Below are positions 1 to 13,000 of a stretch of DNA of 64,000 bases, piece by piece. A model generated the notes under the pieces. It ran no database searches and was not told where the DNA came from. It was given only the letters and a program-made list of their open reading frames with translations. The stretch covers positions 24,059,803-24,123,802 of the forward strand of contig CM041534.1 of assembly GCA_023238725.1 (NCBI GenBank), in the 5' to 3' direction. The stretch is from Scortum barcoo (taxonomy: Eukaryota; Chordata; Actinopteri; Centrarchiformes; Terapontidae). The translations under genes and the position numbers were made by a program. Position 1 is the first letter of the stretch. Every line of letters begins with the position of its first letter.

Positions 1-230
1 TCAGCACATTTCAGTGATTAAAGTGATCTAATTACAGTTTTAAATGTTTGTTTTCTGCTCCTTCAGTGGGAGCTGAACTGTGTGAACTCATCAGAGTCCT
101 GAATTCAACCGACCGATTCGGGACAAACGACCTAACGAGGTGCTGATGTGCTCGAGGTCGCGTCCAGCAGCTGAACGGGGCCGGTTTCAACACCCCCATT
201 CTGCAGTGCTGCTTCAGTGCCAGCCCCATC

Positions 231-251
231 CACACACACACACACACACAA
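231..251. repeat. (CA)n microsatellite
   Basis: About ten uninterrupted CA units. Confidence 0.9.
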
Positions 252-624
252 ATAATCCGCTGATATATTTTCATACGCAAACTTTGGAGGGTTGCTTGTT
301 TTTGTGTGTGTAAATACTGTATAAGTGTGCATTTATCTCTAAGTGCATATTTATTTGCAGGATATGTTTTAATGTCATTTTCAGATTTTTAAATAGAATT
401 TGGCTTCTGTTTCCATTGTTTTGCTTAATGATCTCTGTATATTCAGTTCAAATTGCAGGCGGGCTGCTTGAAATATCAGCTGTTCAGCAGAAGAAACAAA
501 AAACATCACAGCTCAAAATGTTTTCTTTGCTCTTTTTTCCACATTTGCATATGCACACGTCTATTTTTGTTTGCATGCATGAGTGTCTCTGTGTGTATGT
601 GTGTGTGTGTTTTTTCAGTCCTGC

Positions 625-900
625 CCTGCTGGGGGCTAATAGGCGCCGACGTACATCGCTCGTCGCACCTTGTCATCGCTGCAATCCGAGCACTCGCTGA
701 AATGAAAGTCTTGGCTATTTACGGAGGAAAAAAGAAAACAAAAACAGCCTCTCTGTTTCCGTCGCACTGAGGAGAGCTTTCAGGTCGGGACACAAACAGG
801 CCCTGTGCTGCCGGCCTGCTGGCAGCGGTAACCCTCGGCTGCCCTTGGCCTGCCGTTGATCCCTCTCGCTGTCAGACGCTGCTCGCGCATTTGCTAGCAT
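625..900. promoter_or_regulatory. Candidate conserved non-coding element in the presumed intron
   Basis: A segment of clearly higher CpG content than its flanks, lacking simple repeats, with scattered CG dinucleotides (around 650-680, 760-790 and 850-890). No frame reads as a recognisable protein. It could be an intronic enhancer of the klf5-like gene, an unannotated exon, or simply a GC-richer patch. Confidence 0.2.
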
Positions 901-2449
901 CTTTTCTCTGTTTCGCCTCTTTTCAGAGACGACACTGTGCTGAAAAAGGTGACCCCAGTCGTACTTTCATATTTTATTTTAAGCCAACATTCATCCTAGA
1001 AGTATTTTTAAAAGTGCCTTGCTAGTAAAGTTAACCATCCTCCACTCATTACACAACAGGCACGGCGACCTCAAAGCGAACTGGTTGATGAACTACGATT
1101 AGAAATGTCTCTTGGATCATTTTATGTGGTAAACGAGTAGAATATCTTCAGGCCAAGACTTGGTTAATAATTGGAGAACGTGTACAACTGCTCAGCTATG
1201 AATCCTTCTGCCAGATAACAAACAAACTCTTATCAGCTCGGCTTTATGGGATGGAGTGGGAGTTTCCACACACACTTTCCACCAACATGATGTCCATCCT
1301 CAAAGGACCTTCATATGTTTTGGCCCCATTTACTACAAAGGGAATGTACTTTACACTGTTATGCATTTTACCTGCACATCAGTGGTTTTTAAATGGGTTA
1401 TTGCCCTCAGAAAGACTGAAGCCATAGTGCTCACTGAACATCTCGCCTACTTTTGCTGAGAGAGTTCAAGTGTTGTTGTCTGATAGGACTCTGACATGTC
1501 TGCGCTTTGTGACCACGCAACAGCAAGAAGACCTGGAAAGAAAGACAAGCAGACATGACATTCACGGTGATGCTGTAACTGAGTCAAATTCATTCACAAA
1601 AAGGGGAACAAGCATCTCCACACACACACAGTCAACTATCAGCACTTTTCTTTGCACATTTTCTAACCAATCAGGGCTCTTTACACATTGAATTGATGAT
1701 TTCTCACAACTAAATATTTTATTAAAGTCACAAATCTGTCCATAGAAATGTCCAGAAACTTGTCTTTCTTTGTCACTTCGAACAGAAATACTGCCGTTCA
1801 TTCATTCAACTTCAATTCAATTCAAACAATCTTAATACAGATTAAAACAATCAAAACAGCCCTTTGAGTCCTCGTCCTCTGCCCTCCAAAAGCCTCCAAA
1901 CTACGACATCTACCATCTCCATTGCCTCCTGCTAACTGCAAAACAATTGTCTGTATGTGCACCAGTTTTTTCTTTATGGCTCTGAGGAATGCAGAGAAAC
2001 GGTGGCCGTTCGCCTTTGGATCTCCATAAAACAAAACGGAGCTGATAGCGTCGAGGCCTCGGTCCGCTCGGATCGACAGAGCAGAAATCACAACGGGGTC
2101 ATCGGAGGAAAAAAGAACAACAAAACCTTTGAGACTGCGGTGATGTTTTATGACCACTGATGGACAGTGAGATAGGGAGGCTTGTTTTGGCTTCCCAGAA
2201 TGGTGATGAGTAAAGTTTTAACAGCCGGGATGACAAAACCCTTTTTAACGCTTCTGGGAAATTCTCATATTATTCTTCTAATATAATCATAAAAGCAATA
2301 AATATATATGAGGTTAAGTATACAAATGACATACACCTCAATTAAGATTTGAGTTAAATTTATGGATAATGACTTTATTGTAACGTAAGATTAACATGTA
2401 GAACAGATTTGGGTATTTTATACACAGTACTTCTTTAAATTACTTAATA

Positions 2450-2520
2450 AAATCAATTTTATTTATTGTGTGCTTTCCACGGTACTCAAAGATGCTTTAC
2501 AGTTGAAAAAAGAAAAAACA
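2450..2520 (+). repeat. Tail of a dispersed fish repeat
   Basis: The text resembles a common fish repeat end: a TTTATTTAT-type lead-in, then a segment like ACTCAAAG.TGCTTTACAGT, as in copies that read 'actcaaagcgctttaca'. It is short and decayed; the family was not assigned. Confidence 0.3.
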
Positions 2521-5500
2521 GTCCAACTACTTGCACACAAATATCCACAAATGAAGCTTTTTATTCCAAAATACTGAACTTAAAGGCTTGCACATACACC
2601 AAAAACATATTTGAAAATAATTTTATTAAGGCGGTTTACAGTAATCCATAATACTTTCCTGTGAATCATAAATATAAATCATTTTGGGAACCAACTCTCT
2701 GCACCTGACCTGCCGTATCCTTACATTCAGACTAAAAGTTTGTCCAAACAATAACCTCGCTCACGTGTCATCTTATTTCTGTCTCTTATTTCTTGTCTCT
2801 CTTTGTCCTACATTGCTCCAACAAAACAAAATGGGTCCTTCTCAAATTTTACTTGCAGTAAAGAGGGGCGGGGGGGTTGGGTGTCTGGGGGCATTTCCAG
2901 TCCTGGATCCAGTGTTTCTCAACTGTTATTATAAATTTAAATGGGAATCATAGTTTAAACCGTCCAAAAGAAACTGGAGTAAAAACAAAATGGCTCTTTG
3001 TTGAGAAACTTGACACAAATCAAGATACTCAAAGATTTTTTCTTCTCTCACCACAAAATGATCCACTTTTGTTTTTTATTCCCCAGGACAGTTTTCTCTG
3101 TTTACCCAGACAAAGGGAGGGTAAACACTGAAGACCTTTTGCAGCCTCAGTAGATTTTTTTTTTTTTTGCAAACCACAGGCATTAGGAAACAGGACTGTC
3201 TGCGGGCGGAGTGTGTTGTCTGCTGCAGAAACATGATGTGAACGGACGAGACACGAGCACACCAAACAACCTGAACACGGCAAATCTCTGCTGGGAAACT
3301 GACGCTCAGCAGCAGGATCAGACTCACTCAGGGGTTTCAGATACAAAAGATACAACAGCCAACATTAAAAACTTATTTACTAGCCAGCAGCGTCATTTCC
3401 AGTATGATGTATGAGGTTCACCACGGCTGAAGAAAACCAGAAAACAAACAAGATCTTTCATGTCTGGAAGGAGGTAAGGTAATCTGCACCGCAAAACTGG
3501 AAAATGTAGTCATTTAGTGTTTCTGCTGGTGTTTGCAGATTTTAATTTACTGATGAATAAGCAGAGCAGCGTCCTTTGTTTTACCTGCAGTTTTATCGTT
3601 CAATCTCACACCATACTGCGCTCAATTCAGTCAATTATCTTTGTTGTGGAAATTCAGAATGATGAAGCAAACAGGTCAAGGTCTAATCTGAGAGACCATC
3701 TGTCTTTTTATCAAGTTATGACAACTGAGGTGAGAAAACTTACAGCAACTACAGACAAGCAGCTAACACCCAAAGAGGATGTTGTGCATATAAATCAATA
3801 AATTTTAAGTATCAGAAGAATCTGTTATACTTTGTTGTGTTCAATGACAGCAGCAGAAAAAGACCAACAGACTCTCTACGATAAAATCTGGAACTCTCCT
3901 GCCTTGAATCCATTTTTTCATGATCAAATATATCTATAGTTTAACTAATTAAAGCCAAAATGTCGAAAGTTGCTCAATCTTCCCAAACGTTTGAGTCTCT
4001 CTGAGAACGAACAAATTAATCATGTCTGCTCTTATCACCATTGGGGATTCTGCGAGCTGAGACTCGTCAGCAGATGCTCAGATGCAAATCACCCGCGTGT
4101 GTTGTCCTGGAAGTCAAATCGTTAGTCAAAGCAAAACCATTTGAGTGCCATGAAAAAAAAAAAAAAGAGAGAAGGGAGAACGAACGATAATTCACCAGAG
4201 GAAGTCCGACATGATGGAAAGAGGCAGCCTGCTCTGAACAAATACATCGAAAGCATGAAGCCAAACACAGCGAGGGCCCAGTACATCCCAGGATGTAAGA
4301 AACAAAGATTAAACCATATCTGAGTATTGATCTTCAGGAATCATTAGGCGTGACCGGCAACACACTCCTGATCTGAACGCCGTGAAGTTACTGTATAACT
4401 TCCTCTGTCCACGCTCGGTGCGACGGGGAATTGTTTGCTGATATAACGACAAAAGACTCAGGAAATAGGTTTCATATTAGTAACTTATTCTGCCATTAAT
4501 GCTGTAGCTCATGAACAGATTCATGCCAGAATAAAAGATACGCTGTTTGGGAGAAAAGTAAAAGAATGAACCTCCAGAAAACAGAAGATTTGTTTCATAT
4601 CACAGGAAAATGAATCTGTGAGCTTTGGACTGTTGATTGGACCAAACGAGGGTTTTTCAGACGTCACATTGAGGTCTGGAAAATAATATTTTCTGCTATT
4701 TTATCGACTAATCGCAGCAACCCTGTACTGTGCAGTGCTGAACTACATCCCTCCATCAAATACAGCTGGTGCAAAACATCACTGAACGTACATAGAAAGA
4801 ACTAGATGTCAAAGTTGACCTCTTTAAATTATTACTGTGGTTTCACACTCAGCAGGCAGATTTAGTGTGGTTTAATGTCTTTGCCATGTCCATTAAAAAG
4901 AGGGATTGTGGCTCTGCTGTTTGCTTTCTGTGCTGCACAGATTCAATGGAAACACATGTAGAAGAAAACTGCAGAATAATTTTCCACATCGACGGCCTGT
5001 GACCACAAATTTTCTTACTGGGTGACTGAAAATTATCTCAAAACCTCCAACGACAAAAAAAGCTCCTCCAGCAACTTATCAAATATGTAATAGAGGTAAA
5101 ACTCTATTATAAAACAGCAATAAATCATATATTTCTACCAACAATGGACGGACTATGACTCTGTGTGATATGACAGGTGTTGCTTATAGCCACGAGCATT
5201 ATCAGCTGGTGTCCTTCAGTTCATTGTTTGAGTTTTGCAGCCTGTAACTTGCATTTCCAGAAGCAATGGGAGGTGGTTTCTCAGAAAATAACAACTGATA
5301 AATTACCTGAGCAACACTAGCAACAATAGCAGAAACAAAAGTGAGTGACTAGTTTGACTACTATCCAAGAGCTGGAGGAGACCAAAACAGAGATAAAAGT
5401 GGAGCTACTGTTTGGTACAAATAAGACTCCAGATGTGTCTTTGTGTGTGCTCGATGTGTAAACAGGTAATTATTTACTGAGGCGGTAATGTCAGTGTTGG

Positions 5501-7734
5501 TTTAAGTGCCCAAATGTTGCTTAAGACTCAAAGTGTGCTCAGGTTAGCTTCTCTGTACCTTTGAGGGCTCATTTTAAAAAGCCTTTTTCAGACTTCGGCA
5601 CTCATTTCAAAATCTCTGTGGATCCGTGTGACTTACAGACGAGGCCAGAAGATCAGCAAGTTCACAGATCAAACGTGTGGAGACAACGATGTTCGAGTCA
5701 TCCGAAGACCAGCATGTGACAGCTGTTTGAGGAGTCTTGTCAGCCTTTCACTGCCGCCATGACTTTCTCATGCCGTCGGCCTTTATCTTCCTTCCCGCTG
5801 CCTCGAGGCGGCCTATGGTGATGCGGGTCCTGCTCAGACAGGTTGGGCAACATACTGCTGTCACGACAGCGGCTCAGCTAAGCAGCTCTTTAAAACATGA
5901 ACACAATGACAAAACAAGACAAAGACGCGTCTCAGAGGGAGAAAAGAAAGTGAAAAACAGACAAAAGGCAGACAGGATTTTTTTTTCCTGTTGTGCTTTG
6001 AGTAAGTCAGCTAAATTATAGACGGGGAGAAGAAAAAGGATGAAACAGTCAGACTGTGAGGAATGCGTTTGTGAAACAGGCACATTCACAGTGAATCACG
6101 AGCACGTGAAGTAAAAACCCTCATCATCATTTGCCTGAGGGGGTAACTACTTCGCTTAACCTGACTTCTTTGTTCTTGACCGAGTGCTGGTTTGCATAAC
6201 ATCGAGCTCAGCAACACAAAACAGGAGAAGAAGGTTGGCCATTTTGTCTCGAGAAAAACCTCAGAGCAAAGAACAGAAGTGACATAAAGCATGTTGGTGC
6301 AGAGATGTGATGTTTTTGCGTTAAAATATCATCAACATGCTTCAGTTTTACTCTATTTTTCATCTGCATTTCACTGTAAAGGCTTATTTAGGCTGCAGAG
6401 TAATTCAGTTTATCTGCAGAGAAGGTGAGCAGAGTTTTCTACAGCAAAACGTGAAGACAGAATAACTAAAAAAGGTTTTATCTAGAGATTATAAAGAAAA
6501 CAAGATGAGCCGTGACCCGCGGAGAGGACGACGTTCAAACAGTTCAGACGTCTGAATGTAAACACGGAGGACGAGATGGTGTTTTTTAACTCTACGATCA
6601 CGCCGGTCCAGCTGACAGTGCCAATAAAGTCAGTTCAAAACAGCTCCAGCATGTGACCGCTTTAAGTCCGTGTTTGCATAAAACTCGAGAGCGCGAGTCC
6701 GGCCTGCTCGACGCTTTGTGAGGAAACGTCTACACGCTAAAAACCAGAGAAGAGCGAACAAACACCTTCAGTTTGAGCTTCAGGTGTCAAAGTCCGCCGC
6801 CTGTTTTACCAGGAGGCCGAATCCAGCGCCTTACCACGGCGTCCGGGCTTCTGTTTGTCGTGTTCGTGCAGGGCCGACGTAAAACTCACAGATATTACAC
6901 TTTAACGCAGCTGTCATCAGTCGTTCAACAAAAGGAGGCAACAGGTGCTCGCATTTACATTTACTGCAATCAACGAGGCCCGGCGCCGTTATGAAACACG
7001 ACATGAGCGACTTCCTGAAACGTTCGAGGACCTTCCTGACAGGTAACGTTCAAATCAATCAAATCTTGGATCTAAAGAGGATCACCGATGGAGAGATACT
7101 GCAGCCGTGTCGATAAACTTCAACCTGCACCTCCATCGAGTGATCGAATCCCCCTGAGCCAACAGCTTCCGGCAGCGACGAGTCTGACGAAATGAGCAGG
7201 AACCTGACCGAGCATAACGAACGTGGAACAATTCAAATGAGCCAGATGTTAACTTCACAGGATATTTATAGAGACAAACAGCATGTACACACAGCCTGTT
7301 TGTCGGCAAATATCCTCTTTGAACAACCACAATAAAGTCAACTCCTTTTTTTTTTAGGGTCCACAAATGAATGACAACAGTTTACAATAAATACAACCAA
7401 TCTAAACTCTACTTAAATTCTCCTAAAACACAAGATCTAAGTGTTTCATATTGATTTCATATTATTTCATCAGCCTTTCCTGCTCTACAGAGGCAATAAA
7501 GGTCTAATAATAATTTGAATCATTTCTACTGCAGAACTTCCAGAAGCTGCTCCACAAAGCTTCCAGGTGAACTTTACCTGCGATTTCTACCATGTCAGGT
7601 GTCTGCAGGACTTTACCCTGCCTGCACAGGTGAGCCCCCCCCCGCCCCCCCCTCCACAGGTAAAATGGAGAAAATGAAACATGCAGCTCATTTCATGGTT
7701 AGCAGTTTTCTTTGACCCCCCTCAAACCCTCAGA

Positions 7735-8180
7735 CCCCGCACAGGTAAAAAGGATCGCACCGCCGGGACGGGCCGTCCTCAGCGGGGCGGCGCACACTCT
7801 CACCCCGGGTTTGACGTCCTCAAACACGGACGCGTCCTCGGCTCCGTCCGCCGCCGACATCCTCACCGGCTTCAGCTGCGTGAACACCGCCCTCTCCTCC
7901 GCGGCGTGAGGCGGGTTCATGGCCAGTCCTACACTCGCTGCCATTTACACAAATTTCTTTATTTTCCGTTTTTAAACTTCTTATGGATTTAACTTACACG
8001 CACATAAAGAGTCGAAGGACCCAAAGCTACGGAGCACAGTCTCCCACAGCCCTCCCCTCTTTTCTGGCTCTCAGGTGGGGCTTCACCTGAGCTCAAGTAC
8101 GGACCTGATACCTGCAGGGGACAGTGACAGGAGGCACAGCCAATCAGAGCGCAGGACGGCTGCGAGGAGGGGCGGGACTC
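7735..8180 (-). promoter_or_regulatory. CpG-rich promoter and 5' UTR of the klf5-like gene
   Basis: CpG dinucleotides are dense from about 7740 to 7920, over the exon. Further upstream in the gene's orientation there is an inverted CCAAT box (CCAAT on the plus strand at 8140-8144, context GCCAATCAG) and a GC box (GGGGCGGG at 8069+100, i.e. 8169-8176). These are about 195 and 230 bases from the ATG, normal spacing for a TATA-less CCAAT/Sp1 promoter. The transcription start is not determinable by eye; it is likely between about 7990 and 8120. A long CA/TA microsatellite bounds the region on the right. Confidence 0.5.
7804..7944 (-). CDS. klf5: First coding exon of a KLF5-like Krueppel-like transcription factor (partial gene)
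   Basis: On the minus strand an ATG at 7944 opens a 47-codon exon that ends at a good splice donor (G|GTGAGAG, GT at 7803-7802) in phase 0. The peptide contains VFTQLKPV followed by an acidic stretch and VFEDVKPG. Mammalian KLF5 begins with a comparable segment (PVFAQLKPV, then an acidic stretch ending in LK), and that is the basis of the call. KLF5 is a nuclear C2H2 zinc-finger activator of epithelial and proliferative genes. The DNA-binding fingers are in the last exons, which are not in this window, so only the activation-domain N-terminus is seen. A second in-frame ATG at codon 9 has the better Kozak context (GCCATGA) and could be the real start. The exon is CpG-rich, unlike its surroundings. 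A paralogue such as a klf5-like gene is equally possible. The match is short, so confidence is moderate. Confidence 0.66.
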
Positions 8181-8245
8181 ACCTGGTATACTCCAGGAAA
8201 GGAGGAAAAACAACAAAAAGGAAGGCATCAGGTGAGGTAATGCCC

Positions 8246-8297
8246 TCACACACACACACACACACACACACTACTACTAACTACTAACAGTACATAC

Positions 8298-8355
<58 letters not shown>

Positions 8356-8365
8356 CATGTACATG
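8246..8365. repeat. Compound microsatellite (CA)n then (TA)n
   Basis: (CA)13 at 8246-8271, a short CTA-rich link, then about 22 uninterrupted TA units from about 8300, fading into TACATA units to 8365. It lies just upstream of the presumed klf5 promoter. Confidence 0.95.
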
Positions 8366-9650
8366 ACTGATCCTGACTTCAGTTTATATATTTAAAAATG
8401 GAAAAAAAAAAACAACTTTTTCTTCCTCCTCTGCTGCTTTAGATTATTTAAAATAAAATCAGCTGCATAAAGAGCCTTTATTATCTTTTTTCTGAACCAC
8501 GTGTCTTCATTTTGGGATTTTTGCAATACTGTGTATCCCCGTCACAAAAAAAGAAATAAATGAGTCATGCTGATAAAGTGCACGTGTGTCTGTGCACACA
8601 GTTAAAACCTATTGTATCCTGTTACTGTATAAATAGTTGAATTAGCAGGTTAAATTCCGGATGTAGCAGACAGTAAACCTTTACACAGATGTAGGATGCT
8701 GCAGTACATCCCATAATGTGTGATAATGTGTATTTGGCCATCTCTCCCTCTCAATGAAAGCTGCATTATTACAGGCAGGAAATACTAAAAAGTAGTCATG
8801 ACTGTGCATTTCATCGCATGTTGCAGCAGGTTGTGTAAATGTTAAAGGTTTAGTCACAGTGTGTGATAACGGCCACACACAGAAAGGAAGTCTTTTCTTT
8901 ATTCTTTATGAAAACAGCCGAACATGTTTTTTATTTTAAAACAGGTCTTTAATCAGCTCAGTGCTTCAAAAAGAAAGCTAAAGAAACAAAACTAGAACAT
9001 TTTCATCTCTAATCGTCATTAATTTTATTCTTTTCACTGACTTTTTTGTGTTTTACAGGTATTCTCAGTCATTTTGTCTTTTTTTCTTGAGGTTTCAGAG
9101 GCTCAATTAGACAACAATACAAGTAATAAGAGTATAAGAGTAAAAACTGTGTTTGTTAATGTGTTTCTGCCCTTCACTGTCTCTACAACAATGTACATGT
9201 TCTTTATTTGTACTGTTGTTTCCTTGCTGTTCAGAAAACATTTCTATTGTTAAAAGCAGACTCCCCCTTTCATTGGAAATAAAAATAGAGTAGATCAAAT
9301 TTAGATTGAGATAAGCTGCACGTGTTGCACAGCGTGAAGTAATTTTAATCTCAAACAGTGATGCAACACAAATGCTAACGTCTGTCGTCTTTTGTTAGCA
9401 TTCGCACATGACACACCGCTAATTTAGACACTTGGATGTTCGTACCCTTTTTACAGTATCCTGCAGACAAAGCGATGACTTTTGTTTTCCTGCAGCACAT
9501 CGTCCACGACGGCTTTAGGATGTGGTTCGTGTTGTCTTGTTGTTCATTTTACCTGCATCTGAAAGTCAGAAGATCTTTTCATGAAGATCAGTTTTTTCAT
9601 GTGGCCCCGATTTATACCACCAAATGAGCTGCAAAAATAAAACATAAATC
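8366..9650. other. Intergenic, nothing recognised
   Basis: AT-rich DNA without recognisable exons, RNA genes or repeats; open frames here are short and show no familiar protein pattern. Confidence 0.5.
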
Positions 9651-9654
9651 CTGA

Positions 9655-9790
9655 ATCATCCATCCATTTATAAATTATTTATAATCCTATAAGCTTATCC
9701 TGACATAGGTCACCGGTCAGTGCCGACATGTAGAGATGGAAAAACCTACGGCGATTTTAGAGTTGCCAATTAACCCTCCTGTTGTTTTGT
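9655..9790 (+). repeat. Decayed dispersed repeat (CATCCAT-type)
   Basis: Begins with CATCCATCCAT and runs through segments resembling GCTTATCCTG, GGTCACCGG and, near the end, TTTAGAGTTGCCAATTAACC. These occur in the same order in a very common fish interspersed repeat. Much of the middle is missing. The family name was not assigned. Confidence 0.5.
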
Positions 9791-9920
9791 GGGTCAAAGT
9801 TTAAAAAAAAAAAAAAAAAGGAAAAATATTTAGAGAATATAAAATTTTCAGCTTGACAGTTTGGCTTTAGATTTGAAGTGACCCTGAACAGAAAAAATGT
9901 GTTTAAAATGTTTGAAATTG

Positions 9921-10092
9921 TGGGCGTGCAGGTAGCTCAGCCGGTAGAGCACGCGCCCATGTATGCAGCGTGCCCAGGGTTCAATTCCCACCTGGGGCTG
10001 TTCACTGCATGTCGTCTCCTCTCTCTCAGCTGTCCTATCAATAATAATAAAAAGGGGTAAAACCAACCAAAAAATGTAAAAGAAAAAAAAAG
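9921..10092 (+). mobile_element. tRNA-derived SINE
   Basis: The head carries an A box, TAGCTCAGCCGG (9933-9944), matching the pol III consensus, and a B box, GGTTCAATTCC (9978-9988), at the spacing of a tRNA gene. A tRNA-unrelated body follows (CTGCATGTCGTCTCC, then CTCTCTC), with a CTATCAATAATAATAAA tail and A-rich end to about 10092. This layout is that of a common fish tRNA-type SINE. It is not a functional tRNA: no acceptor stem pairs and no clean anticodon arm was found. It directly follows the CATCCAT-type repeat. Confidence 0.75.
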
Positions 10093-13000
10093 TCACGTAA
10101 ATGTGATGTCATTATATACATAACAAAATAATACTCTGGATAAAACCCATCAGGAAGAGCAGTGTGCTGAAATACAGTGCACACTTTGAAGGCATTGAGG
10201 ATTTATTATTAGTATTATTATTATATATTTCAACAGGGCCAATCCTTTACATGCAACATCAAAGTCATCATGTCTAAAGGGAATTTCTGCAATTTCAGGT
10301 ACGTTGGATCAAATCTGATGCCACTGCATTCACACTGAAAATGTTTTGAACAGACAACCCTGCGTGTTCAGACAGAAACTTTTTTTAAGGGCTGTTGTGT
10401 TAAATGTCACGGCAGAAAAGGCAGAGCTTATGAAGATCATGTAACATCATAAACGTTCATCACAGCTAAACTTACACAGTGTTTTCTATAATCACAAGTC
10501 TCATTTTACTACTGAGCTCCATCTGATTGAACATATTTACCCATAATAGCACAATGATCAATAAAACGGTTTGATTATTAAACAGTTAGATTGTTGAGTG
10601 TTTGAGTTCAGTTTAGTTTAGCCAACCGATTTGTCGAACAACGTGAGCATCTTTCCCCCACATGATGGCTGAAACATTTGCACAGTGATTTACTCCTCCA
10701 ACCTGACTGGGATATTTTGTTGTCACGAGTTTAAAAACATACCACTGGGGCGTTATCGTCCGATCGTGACGCTTCGCTGCTGGCCTGTGTGTGATTTCAA
10801 ACCGTGAGAAAATTCAGCTCTGAAGTGGATTCTGTTTATACTGAATATAATAACAGGAACTTTTCAGATCTGGTTTAGTGCGTCCCACCGGTCGGCCCAC
10901 ATATTTGCAGATAATTATACCTCAGAAGAACATGGTAAGGTGTAAATAAAAGAGCCGGTACGATATGACACTGTGCTTGCTGGATAACTGTCAGTGGGAG
11001 AAATACCACAAGGTTTAAGGTATAGTAAGCTGTTAAATAACCAAGTGTTGCACAATAACCTGTCACATTCCTCACCACGAGCATCCTTGCCTAGCAGCTA
11101 TCTTAGCTTAAGAGTTAATGTTCTTTATTTTTCTTTTTGCCAACAAATCTCAGGAAAACACCAAAACCAACAAAGTCTTTAGTTTTTTTGTCAGTACTTT
11201 CTGACGTCTTGTTGCATTTCAAGCTCAATGGTGAAGGTGCAACTCTTTAAAAAAAGGGTCACACACAGCCATCAGACTTTTTATCTCTTCTTAATTGCAT
11301 ATTTCAATACTTTGCACCTTGTTAAATCCAACATTATATTCCATATTCTATTGTATATTATCTTTAGTTATAGATTTTATTTAATTTATATTCTATTTAT
11401 ATCAGTGGTCTTTCTTTCTAAATGTTTTTGAACAAGGAGACAAAGACTCCTCCATGTAATCAATGCTGATATGCAGATGTTAAGGGGGAATAATGTTTCA
11501 CCATCTTAGCTTAGCATGTTGTCAGTTGCTAATTAGCAGTAAAATACAACTGAGACCGAGGTTAGTTTTGCGGAAATGGAAATTTTGACCTGAGGTTGTC
11601 TCTTGCTAGTGATTTCCATGTTTTTTTGATCCATCCTGACAGAGACAGGAAATGATGCCAAGAAATGTTGAGACATTTCACCAAAAAAACACAAATATCA
11701 ACGTCATGGTGGGTCAAGTCAGAACATCGCCAAAGTCATTAAATTTCATCATTTGGACCTCATGGATATCTGCTGAGATATTTCAGTATCTAGAACAATC
11801 GGCTGATTCACATTTTCAGTTATTTTTCGTTTAATCAACAGCAGCTCAGCTATGTCTGCTGAGGTTTTTGCTCATCAGGTTGATTAACTTCTTTTTTCTA
11901 CAACAAAACGTTTTTTTTTCAATATGGCCCCTGTTTTTGAGGGTGAGGACAGACTGGAGCCACAGAACCAGATCTGTCGGCCGTATTATCGATGATTAAG
12001 ATTTAATTGCACCTCTGCTACTGCTGCTTTTATTAAGCAAACAGTCATACCTCGGGGAACGACTTGAAAATGATACTCCACCCTCGGTCTACCTTTTTAG
12101 CCTGAACCATTCACTCCCAAAGAATAATCCACCTCTCCACTGTCCGCCCAGATGTCCAGTACATTCCTGCCATTCATTCATAATTATTCTAAACGTGTTA
12201 ATTACACAACTTTAGTCTCGCATCCTCGTGCGTGAAAGCATCACAAGCAGTCACATCTTTCTCTGTTTGTCACCTGATTCTGCTGTTGTGAAGAATTTGA
12301 CTCCAAACTTGGCAGATATCCAGTCTGGAGTATCACTATCATTAATTCTAACATATTTCACCTCGTAGCCTCAAACACAGTGAACAGTATGTTCTTTGGC
12401 TGCGAGGTTTTAATAAGCAGTTCCAACTGTGAGAACCAAACAGACTGAAATGTTAGTTACAGTGACCTACATAAACACGACAGGAGCTTTTGTCCCATCC
12501 CAAAATAGTTTAGTGTTTTCTATGTAATGATTTTTTATTGTTCTATTTAAATTATATACTTCTACAAGGTACTACAATGCAAATAATGAAAGGGGTAAGA
12601 ACATAATAGACCTTTTACGCAGCAGATATTTTTACTATCACAGCAGGGAAAGCACAAAGAGGCCAACATGAACAATACCAAACCATGATGTCACTCAAAT
12701 GCAGCCATCATTAATGGTACCTGTGCAAAAGATGGATCGTCTCAACAGCGAATCAACATTTCACCTCTTGTGCAGCTCAGATTTCTGTTTCTATGTTTCT
12801 GTCTTTTTACACAACAGCTGCTGATAACAGGAGGTGTTTAAGCTCTCAGTCACTGCAAACTCACTGTCTAAAATGATGCACAACACATGTAGAGGACAGC
12901 TGCAACAAAGAGCTCGAACTACCGTCAGCATGAAGTAAGACCATTTTCATGAAGCTACTGAAGGGTGGTGGAAGAAGAACATGTGCAGAAACACACACAA

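Larger units (their letters stand above)
1..7803 (-). other. Left-hand non-coding stretch, presumed intron 1 of the klf5-like gene
   Basis: No coding exon, RNA gene or intact mobile element was recognised here. If the exon at 7804-7944 is KLF5 exon 1, this is its first intron and is at least 7.8 kb long. The large second KLF5 exon, which would give a minus-strand open frame of over 200 codons, is absent. Within the stretch are a (CA)n at about 231-251, a TG-rich run at 583-610, a CpG-containing segment at 625-900, a repeat tail at about 2450-2520, a G-run cluster at 2865-2891 and several poly-T/poly-A runs. The remainder is ordinary AT-rich DNA. Confidence 0.45.

Noticed and set aside
1..7803. 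Remaining KLF5 exons within the left part of the window
   Set aside because: No minus-strand frame carries the large KLF5 second exon or C2H2 zinc-finger patterns.
9921..9995. Functional tRNA gene
   Set aside because: A and B boxes are present, but no acceptor stem or proper anticodon arm forms and a SINE body follows; it is a SINE head.
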